Part shown: in pieces, positions 43,471 to 52,247 of the stretch
Layout: every line of letters starts with the position of its first letter
How positions within the stretch are numbered: position 1 is the stretch's first letter
Assembly (NCBI RefSeq): GCF_050563545.1
Contig: NZ_JBNXUM010000028.1
Span: 27,272-91,271 of the forward strand
Direction: 5' to 3'
DNA length: 64,000 bases
From: Falsiroseomonas sp050563545
GTDB taxonomy: Bacteria > Pseudomonadota > Alphaproteobacteria > Acetobacterales > Acetobacteraceae
Position numbers and translations under genes: made by a program
Notes under the pieces: generated by a model
What the model saw: only the letters and a program-made list of their open reading frames with translations
What the model was told of the DNA's origin: nothing
The model's database searches: none

Positions 43471-44394
43471 CTACGGATAGCTCAGCAACGCCTCCATCAC
43501 CGAGCCGATGATCCGGTCGCGGTCGGCGTGGCGGGCCAGCGCGATGTTCTGCGGCGCGGTGGCGTCGCGCCGGCCGCGGATGTCGAAGACGCTCATCCCC
43601 CACATCGGGCCGGATTCGGTGCAGACCGTGCCCGAGCATTGCTGGTAGGTGATGGCGCCATCCTCCACCCAGGGGATCACCGCCAGCACGTCGTGCTGCG
43701 GCGCGTGGATCCGGCCGAACATCTCGTGGTGGCGGGCGCGATAGAAATCCTGCAGCGCGCCAAGCAGCGCCGGCAGGCGCTTCCCGCTGCCGGTGAGCCG
43801 CGCGATATCCTCGGCGCGCAGCCCGACATCCTTGGTGATGTCGTAGCCGACCACGCGCAGTTTCAACCGCGATTCGAGCACGATGCGCGCGGCGACGGGA
43901 TCGGCGAAGAAGTTGAACTCGGCCGCCGGAGTGGTGCCGCCCGTGCCGACCGCGCCCCCCATGATCGAGACCTCGGCCACCGCATCGGCGAAGCCCGGCT
44001 CCATCAGCAGGCAGAGCGCGATGTTCGTCAGCGGCCCGACGGCCGCGATGCGGAGCTTGCCGGCATGCTGGTCGGCGAGGCGGAGCAGCGCGTCCACCGC
44101 GCGGCCGGGCTCGGGCTTCTTCGTGTAGGCCGGCCGGTCGGCGCCACCGAGGCCGCTCGGCCCATGGCCCTGAGGCGCATGCGCGGGCTTGCCGACAATC
44201 GGCCCGGCGGCGCCGACATAGACCGGCACCGGGATGCCGGCGGCCTCCGTCATCGCCAGCGCGTTCGCGGTGCATTCCGTCAGCGGGGCATTGCCCGCCA
44301 CCACCGTGACCGCGCGGAGATCGAGATGCCGCGCGGCATAGAGGATGGCGACCACGTCGTCATGGCCGGGATCGCAATCAAGCGCGACGACCAT
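43471..44394 (-). CDS. Nucleoside hydrolase (inosine-uridine preferring family)
   Basis: 307 residues. The calcium and ribose site string DCDPGHDDVVA lies at 6-16, followed by VAGNAPLTECTANALAM. AVGPLTNIALCL and IMGGAVGTGGTTPAAEFNFFADPVAA in the middle contribute ribose ligands, and MSVFDIRGRR near the end is typical. It cleaves N-ribosyl bonds of nucleosides. The gene follows the CUT1-type binding protein by four bases, so the ligand of that transporter may be a nucleoside or related riboside. No signal peptide. Confidence 0.92.
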   Translation of the reverse strand: MVVALDCDPGHDDVVAILYAARHLDLRAVTVVAGNAPLTECTANALAMTEAAGIPVPVYVGAAGPIVGKPAHAPQGHGPSGLGGADRPAYTKKPEPGRAVDALLRLADQHAGKLRIAAVGPLTNIALCLLMEPGFADAVAEVSIMGGAVGTGGTTPAAEFNFFADPVAARIVLESRLKLRVVGYDITKDVGLRAEDIARLTGSGKRLPALLGALQDFYRARHHEMFGRIHAPQHDVLAVIPWVEDGAITYQQCSGTVCTESGPMWGMSVFDIRGRRDATAPQNIALARHADRDRIIGSVMEALLSYP

Positions 44395-44398
44395 CCGC

Positions 44399-45646
44399 TC
44401 AGCTCCGGTAGCGGGCGAGCCGCTGGTCGATCTGCCGCGCCGTCGCCGTCAGCCGTTCCTGCACATTGGCGCCGCCGATGATGTCACGCAGCGCCTGACG
44501 GAACAGGTCCTCGTATTCGCGGTAGCCCGGCGTCTGCGGCCGCACCATGGCGGTATTGGCCTGCTCGTAGGCGACGATGCGCCACATCGGATCATTGACG
44601 AAGATCCGGTCCTGCCACAGTGCCTTCTGCACGGGCGGGTAGGGGAACATGTCGAACCAGACACGCCCGATCTCGTCGCTCACCATCCAGCGCACCAGGT
44701 CGAGCGCCGGTTCGACGCGCCGGCTGCGCCGGTTGATGCCGATATGCCAGGAGCCGGTCGGCGTCACGGGCACGCCGTCCCGGAAGGACGGATGCGGCGC
44801 GACGCCGTACTGAAGGTTGGGGAAGCGCTGCGCGGCGAGCTGGACCATGAAGGTGCCGCCGACGAAATAGCCGACGCGCCCGTTGCCGAAGAGCTCCTGC
44901 GCCAGCGGAATGTCGAACATGGCAGGCGGCGAGACGCCGCTGGTGTACATGTCCTGGTAGAACTGCATTGCACGCACCGCCGGCGCGCCATCCAGCCGGC
45001 CGGCGACCGAAAGGCCATCGGGAGAGATCGTCTCGCCGCGCAGCGATTGGATCAACGGGAAGATCTGATAGGGCCTGTCGGTCTGCTCGAAGAGGAAGCC
45101 GAAGGTGCCGGGCTGGTCGCGGGTGATCTTCCGCCCGTTCTCCATGATCTCTTCCCAGCTCATGCGCTTCGTCACGTCCGCGTCCGGCGGCGCGATCCCC
45201 GAGCGCTCCAGGACAGCGCGGTTGTAGAACAGCACCGGCGAGGAAGAGACGAAGGGCGCCGAGAAGCGCGTGCCTCGGACCGTTGCCTGGTCCACGGCGG
45301 CCTGGGTGAATTTCGACCAGTCGAGATGCGGGCCGAGATCCATCAGGTGGTTGCGCACGGCGTAGGAGGCCGTGAGCGGCCCATCCACCGAGAAGACGTC
45401 GGGCTCCGGCGTGCGGGGCTCCAGCCGGACCTCGATGGTCTGTAGAAGCTGGCCGAAGGGGTGGAGATCGAACCGGACCGTCTGGCCGGGCCGGGCCTGG
45501 CGGTAGCGGTCGAAGAGCGGCGCGATCGCGTTGTTGGCGAAGGCGTTGAAGAGGACCGAAAGGCCTGGATCCTGCGCGCGCGCCACACCCGGCGCAACCA
45601 CGAGGCCCAAACCGGCGCCAAGCGCTTCCCTCCGCGTGAATCGCAT
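44399..45646 (-). CDS. Extracellular solute-binding protein of CUT1 ABC transporter
   Basis: 415 residues. The signal peptide MRFTRREALGAGLGLVVAPGVARA has an RR pair. The mature part starts LSVLFNAFANNAIAPLFDRY and has FSAPFVSSSPVLFYNRAVLE, a typical CUT1 hinge region, and FGNGRVGYFVGGTFMV. GGAGGAGG precedes ATG 45646. It is divergent from the two permease genes, with 103 bases between them, and co-directional with the nucleoside hydrolase. No ATPase is encoded in this locus either. Confidence 0.91.
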   Translation of the reverse strand: MRFTRREALGAGLGLVVAPGVARAQDPGLSVLFNAFANNAIAPLFDRYRQARPGQTVRFDLHPFGQLLQTIEVRLEPRTPEPDVFSVDGPLTASYAVRNHLMDLGPHLDWSKFTQAAVDQATVRGTRFSAPFVSSSPVLFYNRAVLERSGIAPPDADVTKRMSWEEIMENGRKITRDQPGTFGFLFEQTDRPYQIFPLIQSLRGETISPDGLSVAGRLDGAPAVRAMQFYQDMYTSGVSPPAMFDIPLAQELFGNGRVGYFVGGTFMVQLAAQRFPNLQYGVAPHPSFRDGVPVTPTGSWHIGINRRSRRVEPALDLVRWMVSDEIGRVWFDMFPYPPVQKALWQDRIFVNDPMWRIVAYEQANTAMVRPQTPGYREYEDLFRQALRDIIGGANVQERLTATARQIDQRLARYRS

Positions 45647-45749
45647 TGCACTGCCTCCTCCGAATGCCGGTTGGGCGGGATGATGAGACGGTTGCGGCAG
45701 CGCGGCAAGCGCCGGATCATGGCGCGACGCGATCGGGGGAAGGGACCAT

Positions 45750-46586
45750 ATGCGGCGGCGGAACTGGTTGCTGTTCGTGGCACGCGGCCTATCCCTGCTG
45801 ACGGTCGCTGCGGTGATGCTGTTCCCGCTGGTCTGGATGGCGATGACCTCCTTTCGCGCCAACAGCGAGGTCTTCCGGCACGCCTCCGTACTCTCCTGGC
45901 ACAGCTTCATCCCGGAGGCATGGACGGTGCAGAACTATGCAAAGGTCTTTCGGGGGGACCTGCCGCGCGCCATGGCGAACAGCGGCATCGTCGCGGCGGC
46001 GACGCTCGTGCTCGGCGTGCTGTTCAATTCGCTGGCCGGATTCGCGCTGGCGCTGTTCGAGTTCCCGCTGCGGCGGCTCGCCTTCGCGCTCGTCATCGTC
46101 TCCTTCCTCATGCCCTTCGAGGCGATCGTGCTGCCGCTGCATGCCGTGGTGCGCGCCATCGGCCTGAACGACACCCTCTGGGCGCTGATACTGGTGGAGG
46201 TCGGCAACGGGGTGATCGTCTTCCTCTTCGTCGTCTTCTTCCGCAACCTGCCGCGCGAGCTGATCGAGGCGGCGCGAGTGGATGGCGCGGGCTGGCTCAC
46301 GATCTATGCCCGGATCGCCATGCCGCTCTCTCTGCCGACGGTCGCGGGGGCGAGCCTCGTGATGTTCGTCCACCAGTGGGAAGCGTTCTTCTGGCCGCTC
46401 GTGGTGATCAGCAGTCCGGAGAATGTTGTCGCGCAACTCTCCATCGCGCGGTCCGCCGCCGCGGAGGCGAATGACTGGGGGGCGATGATGGCCGGCACGA
46501 CGCTCGTGACGGTGGTGGCGGTCCTGCCCTTCCTCGCTCTGCAGCGGCACTATGTGGCGTCGGTGGCGGGGGCCGGCCTGAAATGA
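45750..46586 (+). CDS. Carbohydrate ABC transporter permease (CUT1, MalG type)
   Basis: 278 residues, six helices starting with LSLLTVAAVMLFPLVWMAMTS. The EAA loop is RELIEAARVDGAGWLTIYAR near residue 170. The order MalG-type then MalF-type is reversed compared with the 10-11 kb transporter. GGGGGAAGGGA lies ahead of the ATG. The gene overlaps its partner by four bases (ATGA 46583-46586). Confidence 0.91.
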   Translation: MRRRNWLLFVARGLSLLTVAAVMLFPLVWMAMTSFRANSEVFRHASVLSWHSFIPEAWTVQNYAKVFRGDLPRAMANSGIVAAATLVLGVLFNSLAGFALALFEFPLRRLAFALVIVSFLMPFEAIVLPLHAVVRAIGLNDTLWALILVEVGNGVIVFLFVVFFRNLPRELIEAARVDGAGWLTIYARIAMPLSLPTVAGASLVMFVHQWEAFFWPLVVISSPENVVAQLSIARSAAAEANDWGAMMAGTTLVTVVAVLPFLALQRHYVASVAGAGLK

Positions 46587-47449
46587 CCGGCCGGTTCAAG
46601 GTGCCGGCCTGGGTGGCGCTGGCCTTCATCCTGCCGGCGCTCGCCTGCATCGTCACCTTCCGCGTGACACCCATCTTCGTCTCGGCCGGCGGCTCGTTGA
46701 TGACGACCTCGCTGACGGGCGAGCGGGTCTTCGCGGGCTTGGCCAACTACGGCGCGCTCGTCGCGACGCCGGAATTCTGGAACAGCCTGCGCGTGACGAT
46801 CCTGTTCAACGCGATCATCACGCCGGCGCAGGTCGGCTTCTCCTTTGTCATGGCCCTGCTGGTGCTCGAACGCTTTCCCGGCCTCGCGGCGTTCCGCACC
46901 ATCTTCGTGCTGCCCTACTGCATCAGCCTCGCTACAGCATCGTTGATCTTCATCGTGTTGATGGACCCGACGCTCGGCGTGCTGAACCTGCTGACCGAAG
47001 CGGCAGGGCTCGGGCGCTTCGGTTTCTTCCGCAATCCGGACCAGGCGCTGTGGTCGCTGATGCTGCTCGCCTCCTGGAAAGGGTGCGGCTACTGGATGAT
47101 CTTCCTGCTGGCTGGACTGCTTGCGGTCCCACGGGAGACCCTGGAGGCAGCGCGGATCGACGGGGCCGGCTACTTCCAGCGGCTGCGGCATGTGGTCGTG
47201 CCGCAGATGGTGCGCACCTTCCTCTTCGTGCTGGTGGCCGATACGGTGGCGAACTTTCTGCTGTTCGCGCCGATCTACATCATCACACAGGGCGGGCCGA
47301 ACGGGCGGACGGACGTGCTGATGCACCGTGGCTACCATGAGGCCTTCGGCATGCTGGATCACGGCGCGGCGCTGGCGATCTCCACCATGCTGCTGCTGAT
47401 GGTCGGCTCGCTGGCCGCGCTGATGTTCAGGCTGATGCGGGAGCGGTAG
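46583..47449 (+). CDS. Sugar ABC transporter permease (CUT1, MalF type)
   Basis: 288 residues with six helices; the EAA loop is RETLEAARIDGAGYFQRLRH near residue 185, and the NFLLFAPIYIITQGGPNGRTDV segment is standard. With the MalG-type subunit upstream and the binding protein across the divergent promoter it makes an importer lacking only an ATPase. The neighbouring nucleoside hydrolase makes a riboside a possible cargo (inference). Confidence 0.91.
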   Translation: MTGRFKVPAWVALAFILPALACIVTFRVTPIFVSAGGSLMTTSLTGERVFAGLANYGALVATPEFWNSLRVTILFNAIITPAQVGFSFVMALLVLERFPGLAAFRTIFVLPYCISLATASLIFIVLMDPTLGVLNLLTEAAGLGRFGFFRNPDQALWSLMLLASWKGCGYWMIFLLAGLLAVPRETLEAARIDGAGYFQRLRHVVVPQMVRTFLFVLVADTVANFLLFAPIYIITQGGPNGRTDVLMHRGYHEAFGMLDHGAALAISTMLLLMVGSLAALMFRLMRER

Positions 47450-47740
47450 GCCGCCCTGCCGGTCACTGTTGTATGCTCGGGGTCAATCCCGATCTGAAGA
47501 ACCTAATAGGCATGGCCGCGGCCATGCCTCGGCAGATAGCAGAAGTCGGGACAAGACTGGCGAGAGGGCGCAGCGACGCCAGCAGCGATGAGCACCCTGA
47601 CGGCGAGGGCGCGCCAAGAAGACCTGCAGAGCGGCTTCGGCGCCGGTGCCGCACAGACGCCGTACCACCCTGTCGAATGGTTATACTAGCGCGAGCCCGA
47701 ATGGCTGCTGCCCTCGCGCGAACCCGACTGAGCGAGCGCG
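47450..47740. other. Gene-free region between convergent genes
   Basis: 291 bases with no reading frame I can support. It separates the permease operon from the convergent LysR gene. It contains a 22-base perfect palindrome at its left (47508-47529) and has somewhat lower GC than the genes around it. No transposase remnant could be recognised in either strand. Confidence 0.6.
47508..47529. repeat. 22-base perfect palindrome
   Basis: Both halves (AGGCATGGCCG and its complement) match without error and without a loop. It sits about 60 bases after the permease stop and 210 bases beyond the LysR stop. There is no T run, and the centre CCGCGG has no spacer, so a simple intrinsic terminator is not the best reading; a protein-binding site is possible. 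Confidence 0.6.
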
Positions 47741-48652
47741 CTAGCGCCCTGGCCGCCCGGTAAGCGCGTGACGAAGAAGCGTCCCGACTATCTCCGCCAC
47801 GCGTCGAGCGCCCTGGCTCAGGGGCCGCTCGGCAGACACCGCCAGCGCGACCGGACGGCGCACCACCGGCTGTACAATGCGCCGCGCGATCAGGCTGCCG
47901 TCCAGTATCTCTTGTCGCACCGCCGCAAAAGGAAGGATCGTGAGCAGTTCGCTCCCACGCACGAGCTCCTTCATCTGCACGAGGGACTCCACCTCCACGA
48001 CGACGTTGAGCACGAAGGCCGGGATGGCGACCGCCGCCTCGATGTTCTGCCGCAATCCGTGTTCGCGGCTCGGCAGGACGAGCGGCAGCGTCGCAACCTT
48101 CGCCATTGGAATCGAGGAGCCGTCGTCCTCGTGACCGGCCCGCGCACCAATCAGGTACAGATCCTCCGTCAGAATCGGCGTGATGGAGAGTCCGGGCGCG
48201 CCGTCCACGCGATAGAGCACAGCCAAGTCGATGCGGCCTGAACCCAGCCATTCCTGCAGGTATCCGCTCATGCTCTCGATGACGCGCAGTCGGATCTGCG
48301 GATAGAGCCGGCTGACCTCACGGACGATGGGAACGGTCAGGTGCAGCGCGACCGTGGTCGGTAGGCCGAGCGCCACTTCGCCGGCCGGGTCGTTCGTCTG
48401 TGACCGCGCGGTCGCCCTGATCTGCTCGACCTGGCGCAGGATCGCGACGCCATGGCCAGCCACCATCGTGCCCAGGTCCGTCAGGCGTACGCCGAAGCTG
48501 CCGCGCAGGAACAGCTCCCCACCCAGCTCGCTCTCCAGGTCGCGCATCCTCTGGCTGAGCGAGGGCTGCGCCAGACCAAGCGTCTTCGCCGCGCGCGAGA
48601 AACTCCCGCTCTCCGCGATCGCCTGCAGGTATTGCAGCTGCTTGAGGTCCAT
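47741..48652 (-). CDS. LysR-family transcriptional regulator
   Basis: 303 residues. The helix-turn-helix is at 1-60: LKQLQYLQAIAESGSFSRAA, LGLAQPSLSQRMRDLESELG. The effector domain follows (GEVALGLPTTVALHLTVPIV; LAVLYRVDG). The overall pattern is close to the Nac/Cbl-like branch. I start it at ATG 48652, where the HTH begins after one residue; an upstream in-frame ATG at 48682 would run into the inverted repeat. It is divergent from the CoA-transferase/transporter operon, with the repeat at 48682-48702 between them, so it likely regulates that operon and itself. Confidence 0.92.
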   Translation of the reverse strand: MDLKQLQYLQAIAESGSFSRAAKTLGLAQPSLSQRMRDLESELGGELFLRGSFGVRLTDLGTMVAGHGVAILRQVEQIRATARSQTNDPAGEVALGLPTTVALHLTVPIVREVSRLYPQIRLRVIESMSGYLQEWLGSGRIDLAVLYRVDGAPGLSITPILTEDLYLIGARAGHEDDGSSIPMAKVATLPLVLPSREHGLRQNIEAAVAIPAFVLNVVVEVESLVQMKELVRGSELLTILPFAAVRQEILDGSLIARRIVQPVVRRPVALAVSAERPLSQGARRVAEIVGTLLRHALTGRPGR

Positions 48653-48681
48653 CGCTGCCGCCAGGGAGGTCACTCTGCGCA

Positions 48682-48702
48682 CCTATAGGCTACGCCTATA
48701 GG
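48682..48702. promoter_or_regulatory. LysR-type binding site in divergent promoter
   Basis: CCTATAGGC-TAC-GCCTATAGG has perfect nine-base arms and a three-base centre, and is AT-richer than the flanks. It lies 30 bases from the LysR start and 69 bases from the CoA-transferase start, the usual location of the recognition site of a divergent LysR regulator. Confidence 0.8.
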
Positions 48703-48770
48703 GTTGTCCAAATTTGCAGTCTTCCCTTCTGCACCCGCGGCGTGCGACGGCTTGGGCCGGGAGGAAGCGC

Positions 48771-49904
48771 ATGTCGGATCTCAGCGGCGTGCTGGTCGTG
48801 GCGGTCGAGCAGGCTGTCGCCGCACCCTATTGCAGTTGCCGCCTCGCCGATGCGGGCGCCCGCGTGATCAAGGTGGAGCGGCGGGAGGGCGACTTCGCCC
48901 GCGGTTACGACCGGCACGTCAAGGGGCTCAGCACCTACTTCGTCTGGCTCAACCGCGGCAAGGAATCGATCGCGCTTGACCTGAAGAATCCGGACGACCT
49001 TGAGGTGCTGCAGCGCATCGCCGCGCGCGCCGACGTCTTCATCCAGAACCTCGCGCCCGGCGCGCTGTGCCGCCTCGGCCTGGATTCCGCGACGCTGCGC
49101 GCGCGTCACCCCCGGCTGATCACCTGCGACATCTCGGGCTATGGCGAGAGCGGCCCACTCGCGGACCTCAAGGCCTACGACCTGCTCGTGCAGGCCGAGA
49201 GCGGCCTCTGCTCGGTCACCGGCGACGCCACGGGTCCCGCCCGGGTCGGCGTCTCCGTCTGCGACATCGCCGCGGGCATGAACGCGCATGCCGCGATCCT
49301 CCAGGCGCTCTACGCGCGGACGCGCACGGGACAGGGGCGCGCGATCAAGGTCTCGCTGTTCTCCGGCATGGCGGACTGGATGAACGTGCCCTTCCTGCAG
49401 CGCCGCTACGGCGGGGAGATCGCGCCCCGCCCGGGGCTCGCGCATCCCTCCATCGCGCCCTACGGGGTCTTTCGCGTGCGCGACGGCCTCGTGCTGATCT
49501 CGATCCAGAACGAGCGGGAATGGGCGCGCTTCTGCGCCGAGGTGCTGGGTGACGCGGCGCTCGCCACCGATCCCCTGTTCGAGGACGGCCCGGCGCGGGT
49601 GCGCAACCGCGCCGACCTCGACGGCCGCATCGCCGCCTGCTTCGCGCAGCTGACGCTGGCCGAGGCGGCAGAGCGGCTGAAGGGGGCCGAGGTGGCCTTC
49701 GGACGGCTCAACGACATCGACGGGCTGATCGCGCATCCGCAGCTGCGCAAGGTCAGCTACGACACGCCGCAAGGCGTCGTCGAGGTCATCGCGCCGGCAG
49801 CCGAGATTGTTGGCGAGGAGCCGGCCTTTGGGCGGGTGCCCGCGGTCGACGCCCACGGAGCGGCGATCCGCCGCGAATTCGATGCCCGCGGAGCCGCCGC
49901 GTGA
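48771..49904 (+). CDS. CaiB/BaiF (family III) CoA-transferase
   Basis: 377 residues. The N-terminus VLVVAVEQAVAAPYCSCRLADAGARVIKVE is the family opening (residues 7-36, broken by several substitutions). Asp137 in AYDLLVQAESG is the catalytic residue. ISGYGESGPL and the LAHPSIAPYGVF block are also typical. GGGAGGAA precedes ATG 48771. It heads a nine-gene operon with a full branched-chain-type transporter, aldehyde dehydrogenase and SDR, under the divergent LysR. Confidence 0.92.
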   Translation: MSDLSGVLVVAVEQAVAAPYCSCRLADAGARVIKVERREGDFARGYDRHVKGLSTYFVWLNRGKESIALDLKNPDDLEVLQRIAARADVFIQNLAPGALCRLGLDSATLRARHPRLITCDISGYGESGPLADLKAYDLLVQAESGLCSVTGDATGPARVGVSVCDIAAGMNAHAAILQALYARTRTGQGRAIKVSLFSGMADWMNVPFLQRRYGGEIAPRPGLAHPSIAPYGVFRVRDGLVLISIQNEREWARFCAEVLGDAALATDPLFEDGPARVRNRADLDGRIAACFAQLTLAEAAERLKGAEVAFGRLNDIDGLIAHPQLRKVSYDTPQGVVEVIAPAAEIVGEEPAFGRVPAVDAHGAAIRREFDARGAAA

Positions 49905-49914
49905 CCCGCTGATC

Positions 49915-49927
49915 CGTTGGTCCAACG
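49915..49927. promoter_or_regulatory. Short palindrome before the binding-protein gene
   Basis: CGTTGG-T-CCAACG lies in the 63 bases between the CoA-transferase and binding-protein genes, followed by a second small inverted repeat CCGGC-N6-GCCGG. A local promoter or processing signal that sets a higher level for the binding protein is possible. Confidence 0.35.
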
Positions 49928-49967
49928 TGCCGGCATCACGGCCGGCCATTCCTCAGGGAGAACGTCC

Positions 49968-51293
49968 ATGTCCTCACCGTTCAAGCTCAGCCGCCGCCAG
50001 GCCCTTGCCGCGGGCTTCGGCTCGGTCCTGCTGCCCGCCAGCCTGTCGGCGCAGGCCCCGGCCCAGCGCCCGTCGGAGATCAAGATCGGCATCACCACCT
50101 TCCTCTCCGGCGCGCCCTCGGTCTTCGGCGTGCCAGGCCGCAACGCCGCCGAGATGCTCGCCGAGGAGATCAACCGCGAGGGCGGCATCGGCGGCGTGCC
50201 GGTCCGGCTCTTCTTCGTGGACGAGGGGCCGGGCGTGGACCACCTCGTCGGCGAGTTCCGTCGCCTGGTGCAGAACGAGCGGGTGGACGTGATGTTCGCC
50301 TCGATCTCCTCGGGCTCCTGCTTGGCCTGCACGCCGCTCGGCGAGGAGCTGCGCAAGGTCACGCTGCTCTGGGATTGCGGCACGCAGCGCGTCTTCGAGG
50401 AAAAGAGCTACACCTACGCCTTCCGCACCCAGGCGAATGCGACGCCAGAGGTGCTGGCGCCGCTGCTGTATCTCCTGAAGACGAAGCCCGACTTCCGCAG
50501 CATCGCCGTGCTGAACCAGGACTACGCCTGGGGCCGCGATTCCTGGGAGATCTGGAAGACCGGCATGGACGCGCTGAAGCCCGGCACGCGGGTGGTGGCG
50601 GAGCTCTTCCCCCGCTTCGGTGCGACCGACTTCTCGGCCGAGGTGACGCGGCTGCTCGCGCTCCGGCCCGACGTGATCCTCAGCACGAGCTGGGGCGGCG
50701 AGCTCGACACCTTCATCCGCCAGGCCGGCGAGCGGCGCCTGTTCGAGCGCTCCACCTTCGTCCTGCCGCTGGCCGAATCCTCGCTCGAGCGCGTCGGCCG
50801 CAGCCTGCCCGCGGGCCACATCGTCGGCAGCCGCGGTGACCACTGGCACCAGCATCCGCGCCCCGCGAACCCGCAGGCGCTGCAGCGCTTCGTCGAGGGC
50901 TACCGCCGCCGCTTCAATGCCTATCCGATCTATCCGACCTACCACATGGCGCAGGCCTTCAGCGCGCTGCGCGCGGCCTATGCGAAGGCCATCCAGGCCA
51001 ATGGCGGCAACTGGCCCTCTGACGCCCAGCTCGCCGCCGCCTTCAAGGGGCTGGAGTTCGACTCGCCGACTGCGCGCATGCGCATCCGGGAGGATGGCCA
51101 GGGCCTGGAGCCGCAGCTGGTCGGCACGACGGTGCACACGGAGCGCTTCCCCTTCGCCGTGATGGACAACATGGTCCTTTTCCCGCCGGAGATGGTGACG
51201 ACGCCGGCCGGGCAGAACAGCGTGACCTGGCTGCGCACGCTGACGCCCGACCTGGTCAGCCGCGTACCCGACCCGATCCGCCCGGCCGGCTGA
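49968..51293 (+). CDS. Branched-chain amino-acid-type (HAAT) ABC transporter binding protein
   Basis: 441 residues. The signal peptide has SRRQALAAGFGSVLLPASLSA and cleaves near residue 29. The mature part starts EIKIGITTFLSGAPSVFGVPG and includes AAEMLAEEINREGGIGGVPV and SIAVLNQDYAWGRDSWEIWK, all marks of the LivJ/Peripla_BP_6 family. GGGAGAA precedes ATG 49968. The ligand in this operon, with a CoA-transferase and aldehyde dehydrogenase, is more likely an aromatic or aliphatic acid or amide than leucine (inference). Confidence 0.92.
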   Translation: MSSPFKLSRRQALAAGFGSVLLPASLSAQAPAQRPSEIKIGITTFLSGAPSVFGVPGRNAAEMLAEEINREGGIGGVPVRLFFVDEGPGVDHLVGEFRRLVQNERVDVMFASISSGSCLACTPLGEELRKVTLLWDCGTQRVFEEKSYTYAFRTQANATPEVLAPLLYLLKTKPDFRSIAVLNQDYAWGRDSWEIWKTGMDALKPGTRVVAELFPRFGATDFSAEVTRLLALRPDVILSTSWGGELDTFIRQAGERRLFERSTFVLPLAESSLERVGRSLPAGHIVGSRGDHWHQHPRPANPQALQRFVEGYRRRFNAYPIYPTYHMAQAFSALRAAYAKAIQANGGNWPSDAQLAAAFKGLEFDSPTARMRIREDGQGLEPQLVGTTVHTERFPFAVMDNMVLFPPEMVTTPAGQNSVTWLRTLTPDLVSRVPDPIRPAG

Positions 51294-51311
51294 GCGGGAC
51301 GGCGCCGCGGC

Positions 51312-52247
51312 ATGGGCGAGTGGTTCGACCAGAATGGCCCGCTGCTCGGCCTCGCGCTGCTGGACGGCATCGCGAGCGCCGCGCTGATCTTCATGGTGGC
51401 CGTCGGGCTCAATCTCGTGTTCGGCGTGCTGCGCGTGCTGAACGTCGCGCATGGCAGCCTGTTTGCCATCGGCGGCTACGCGGCGGCATCCATCGGGCTC
51501 CTCGCGGCCTCCGCGGGGCTGCCCGGATGGGCCTCCCTGCTCGCGCTGCTGCTCGCCGCGGTGCTGGTCGGCGCGGTGATCGGCCCGCTGGTCGAGCGCC
51601 TGCTGCTGAGGCGCATCTACACCGAGGAGCCGGTGCTGCAGCTCCTCGTCACCTTCGCCCTCTTCATGATCCTCGAGGACGCGCAGAAGCTCGTCTGGGG
51701 CGTGCAGCCCGTGGCCTTCAACGCCCCGGTGTCGCTGATGGGCACGGTGGATGTTCCCTTCGGCGGGGACGTCATCCCGTACAACGTCTACCAGGTGCTG
51801 CTGCTGCCGGGTGTCGCGATCGCGACTCTCGCCGGGCTCGTGCTGTTCCTTCGGCGGACGCTGACCGGCCGCGTGATCATTGCCGTCACCACAGACCGCG
51901 AGGCCGCGACCGCCATGGGCATCGACGCCCGCAAGGTCTACCTGCTGACCTTCACCTTCGGCGCCATGCTGGCCGCGCTGGGCGGCGCGCTGTCGGTGCC
52001 GACGGCGTCGCTCGTGCCGGGCATCGGCGCCTCCACCATCGTCCTCTCCTTCGCGGTGGTCGCGACCGCGGGCCTCGGCCAGGTCGAGGGCGCAGCGCTC
52101 ACCGCGCTGATGATCGGAATCGGCCGCTCGATCGCCATCACCTTCGAGCCGGAGCTCGAGGTCGTGGTCCCCTACCTCATCATGGTCGCCGTGCTCCTCG
52201 TCCGGCCGCAGGGGCTGTTCGGCGTGGTGGAGACGCGACGGATATGA
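51312..52247 (+). CDS. Branched-chain amino-acid-type ABC permease, LivH-like
   Basis: 311 residues with about eight helices. The segment MVAVGLNLVFGVLRVLNVAHGSLFAIGGY near residues 30-57 is the family signature; MGIDARKVYLLTFTFGAMLAALGGAL is the loop facing the ATPase. It starts 18 bases after the binding-protein gene and overlaps LivM by four bases (ATGA). Confidence 0.92.
   Translation: MGEWFDQNGPLLGLALLDGIASAALIFMVAVGLNLVFGVLRVLNVAHGSLFAIGGYAAASIGLLAASAGLPGWASLLALLLAAVLVGAVIGPLVERLLLRRIYTEEPVLQLLVTFALFMILEDAQKLVWGVQPVAFNAPVSLMGTVDVPFGGDVIPYNVYQVLLLPGVAIATLAGLVLFLRRTLTGRVIIAVTTDREAATAMGIDARKVYLLTFTFGAMLAALGGALSVPTASLVPGIGASTIVLSFAVVATAGLGQVEGAALTALMIGIGRSIAITFEPELEVVVPYLIMVAVLLVRPQGLFGVVETRRI

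Noticed and set aside
47473..47763. A 96-residue plus-strand frame in the gap before the LysR gene
   Set aside because: Arg/Ala-rich sequence with no recognisable domain, running into the 3' end of LysR; considered as a transposase remnant but nothing supports that.
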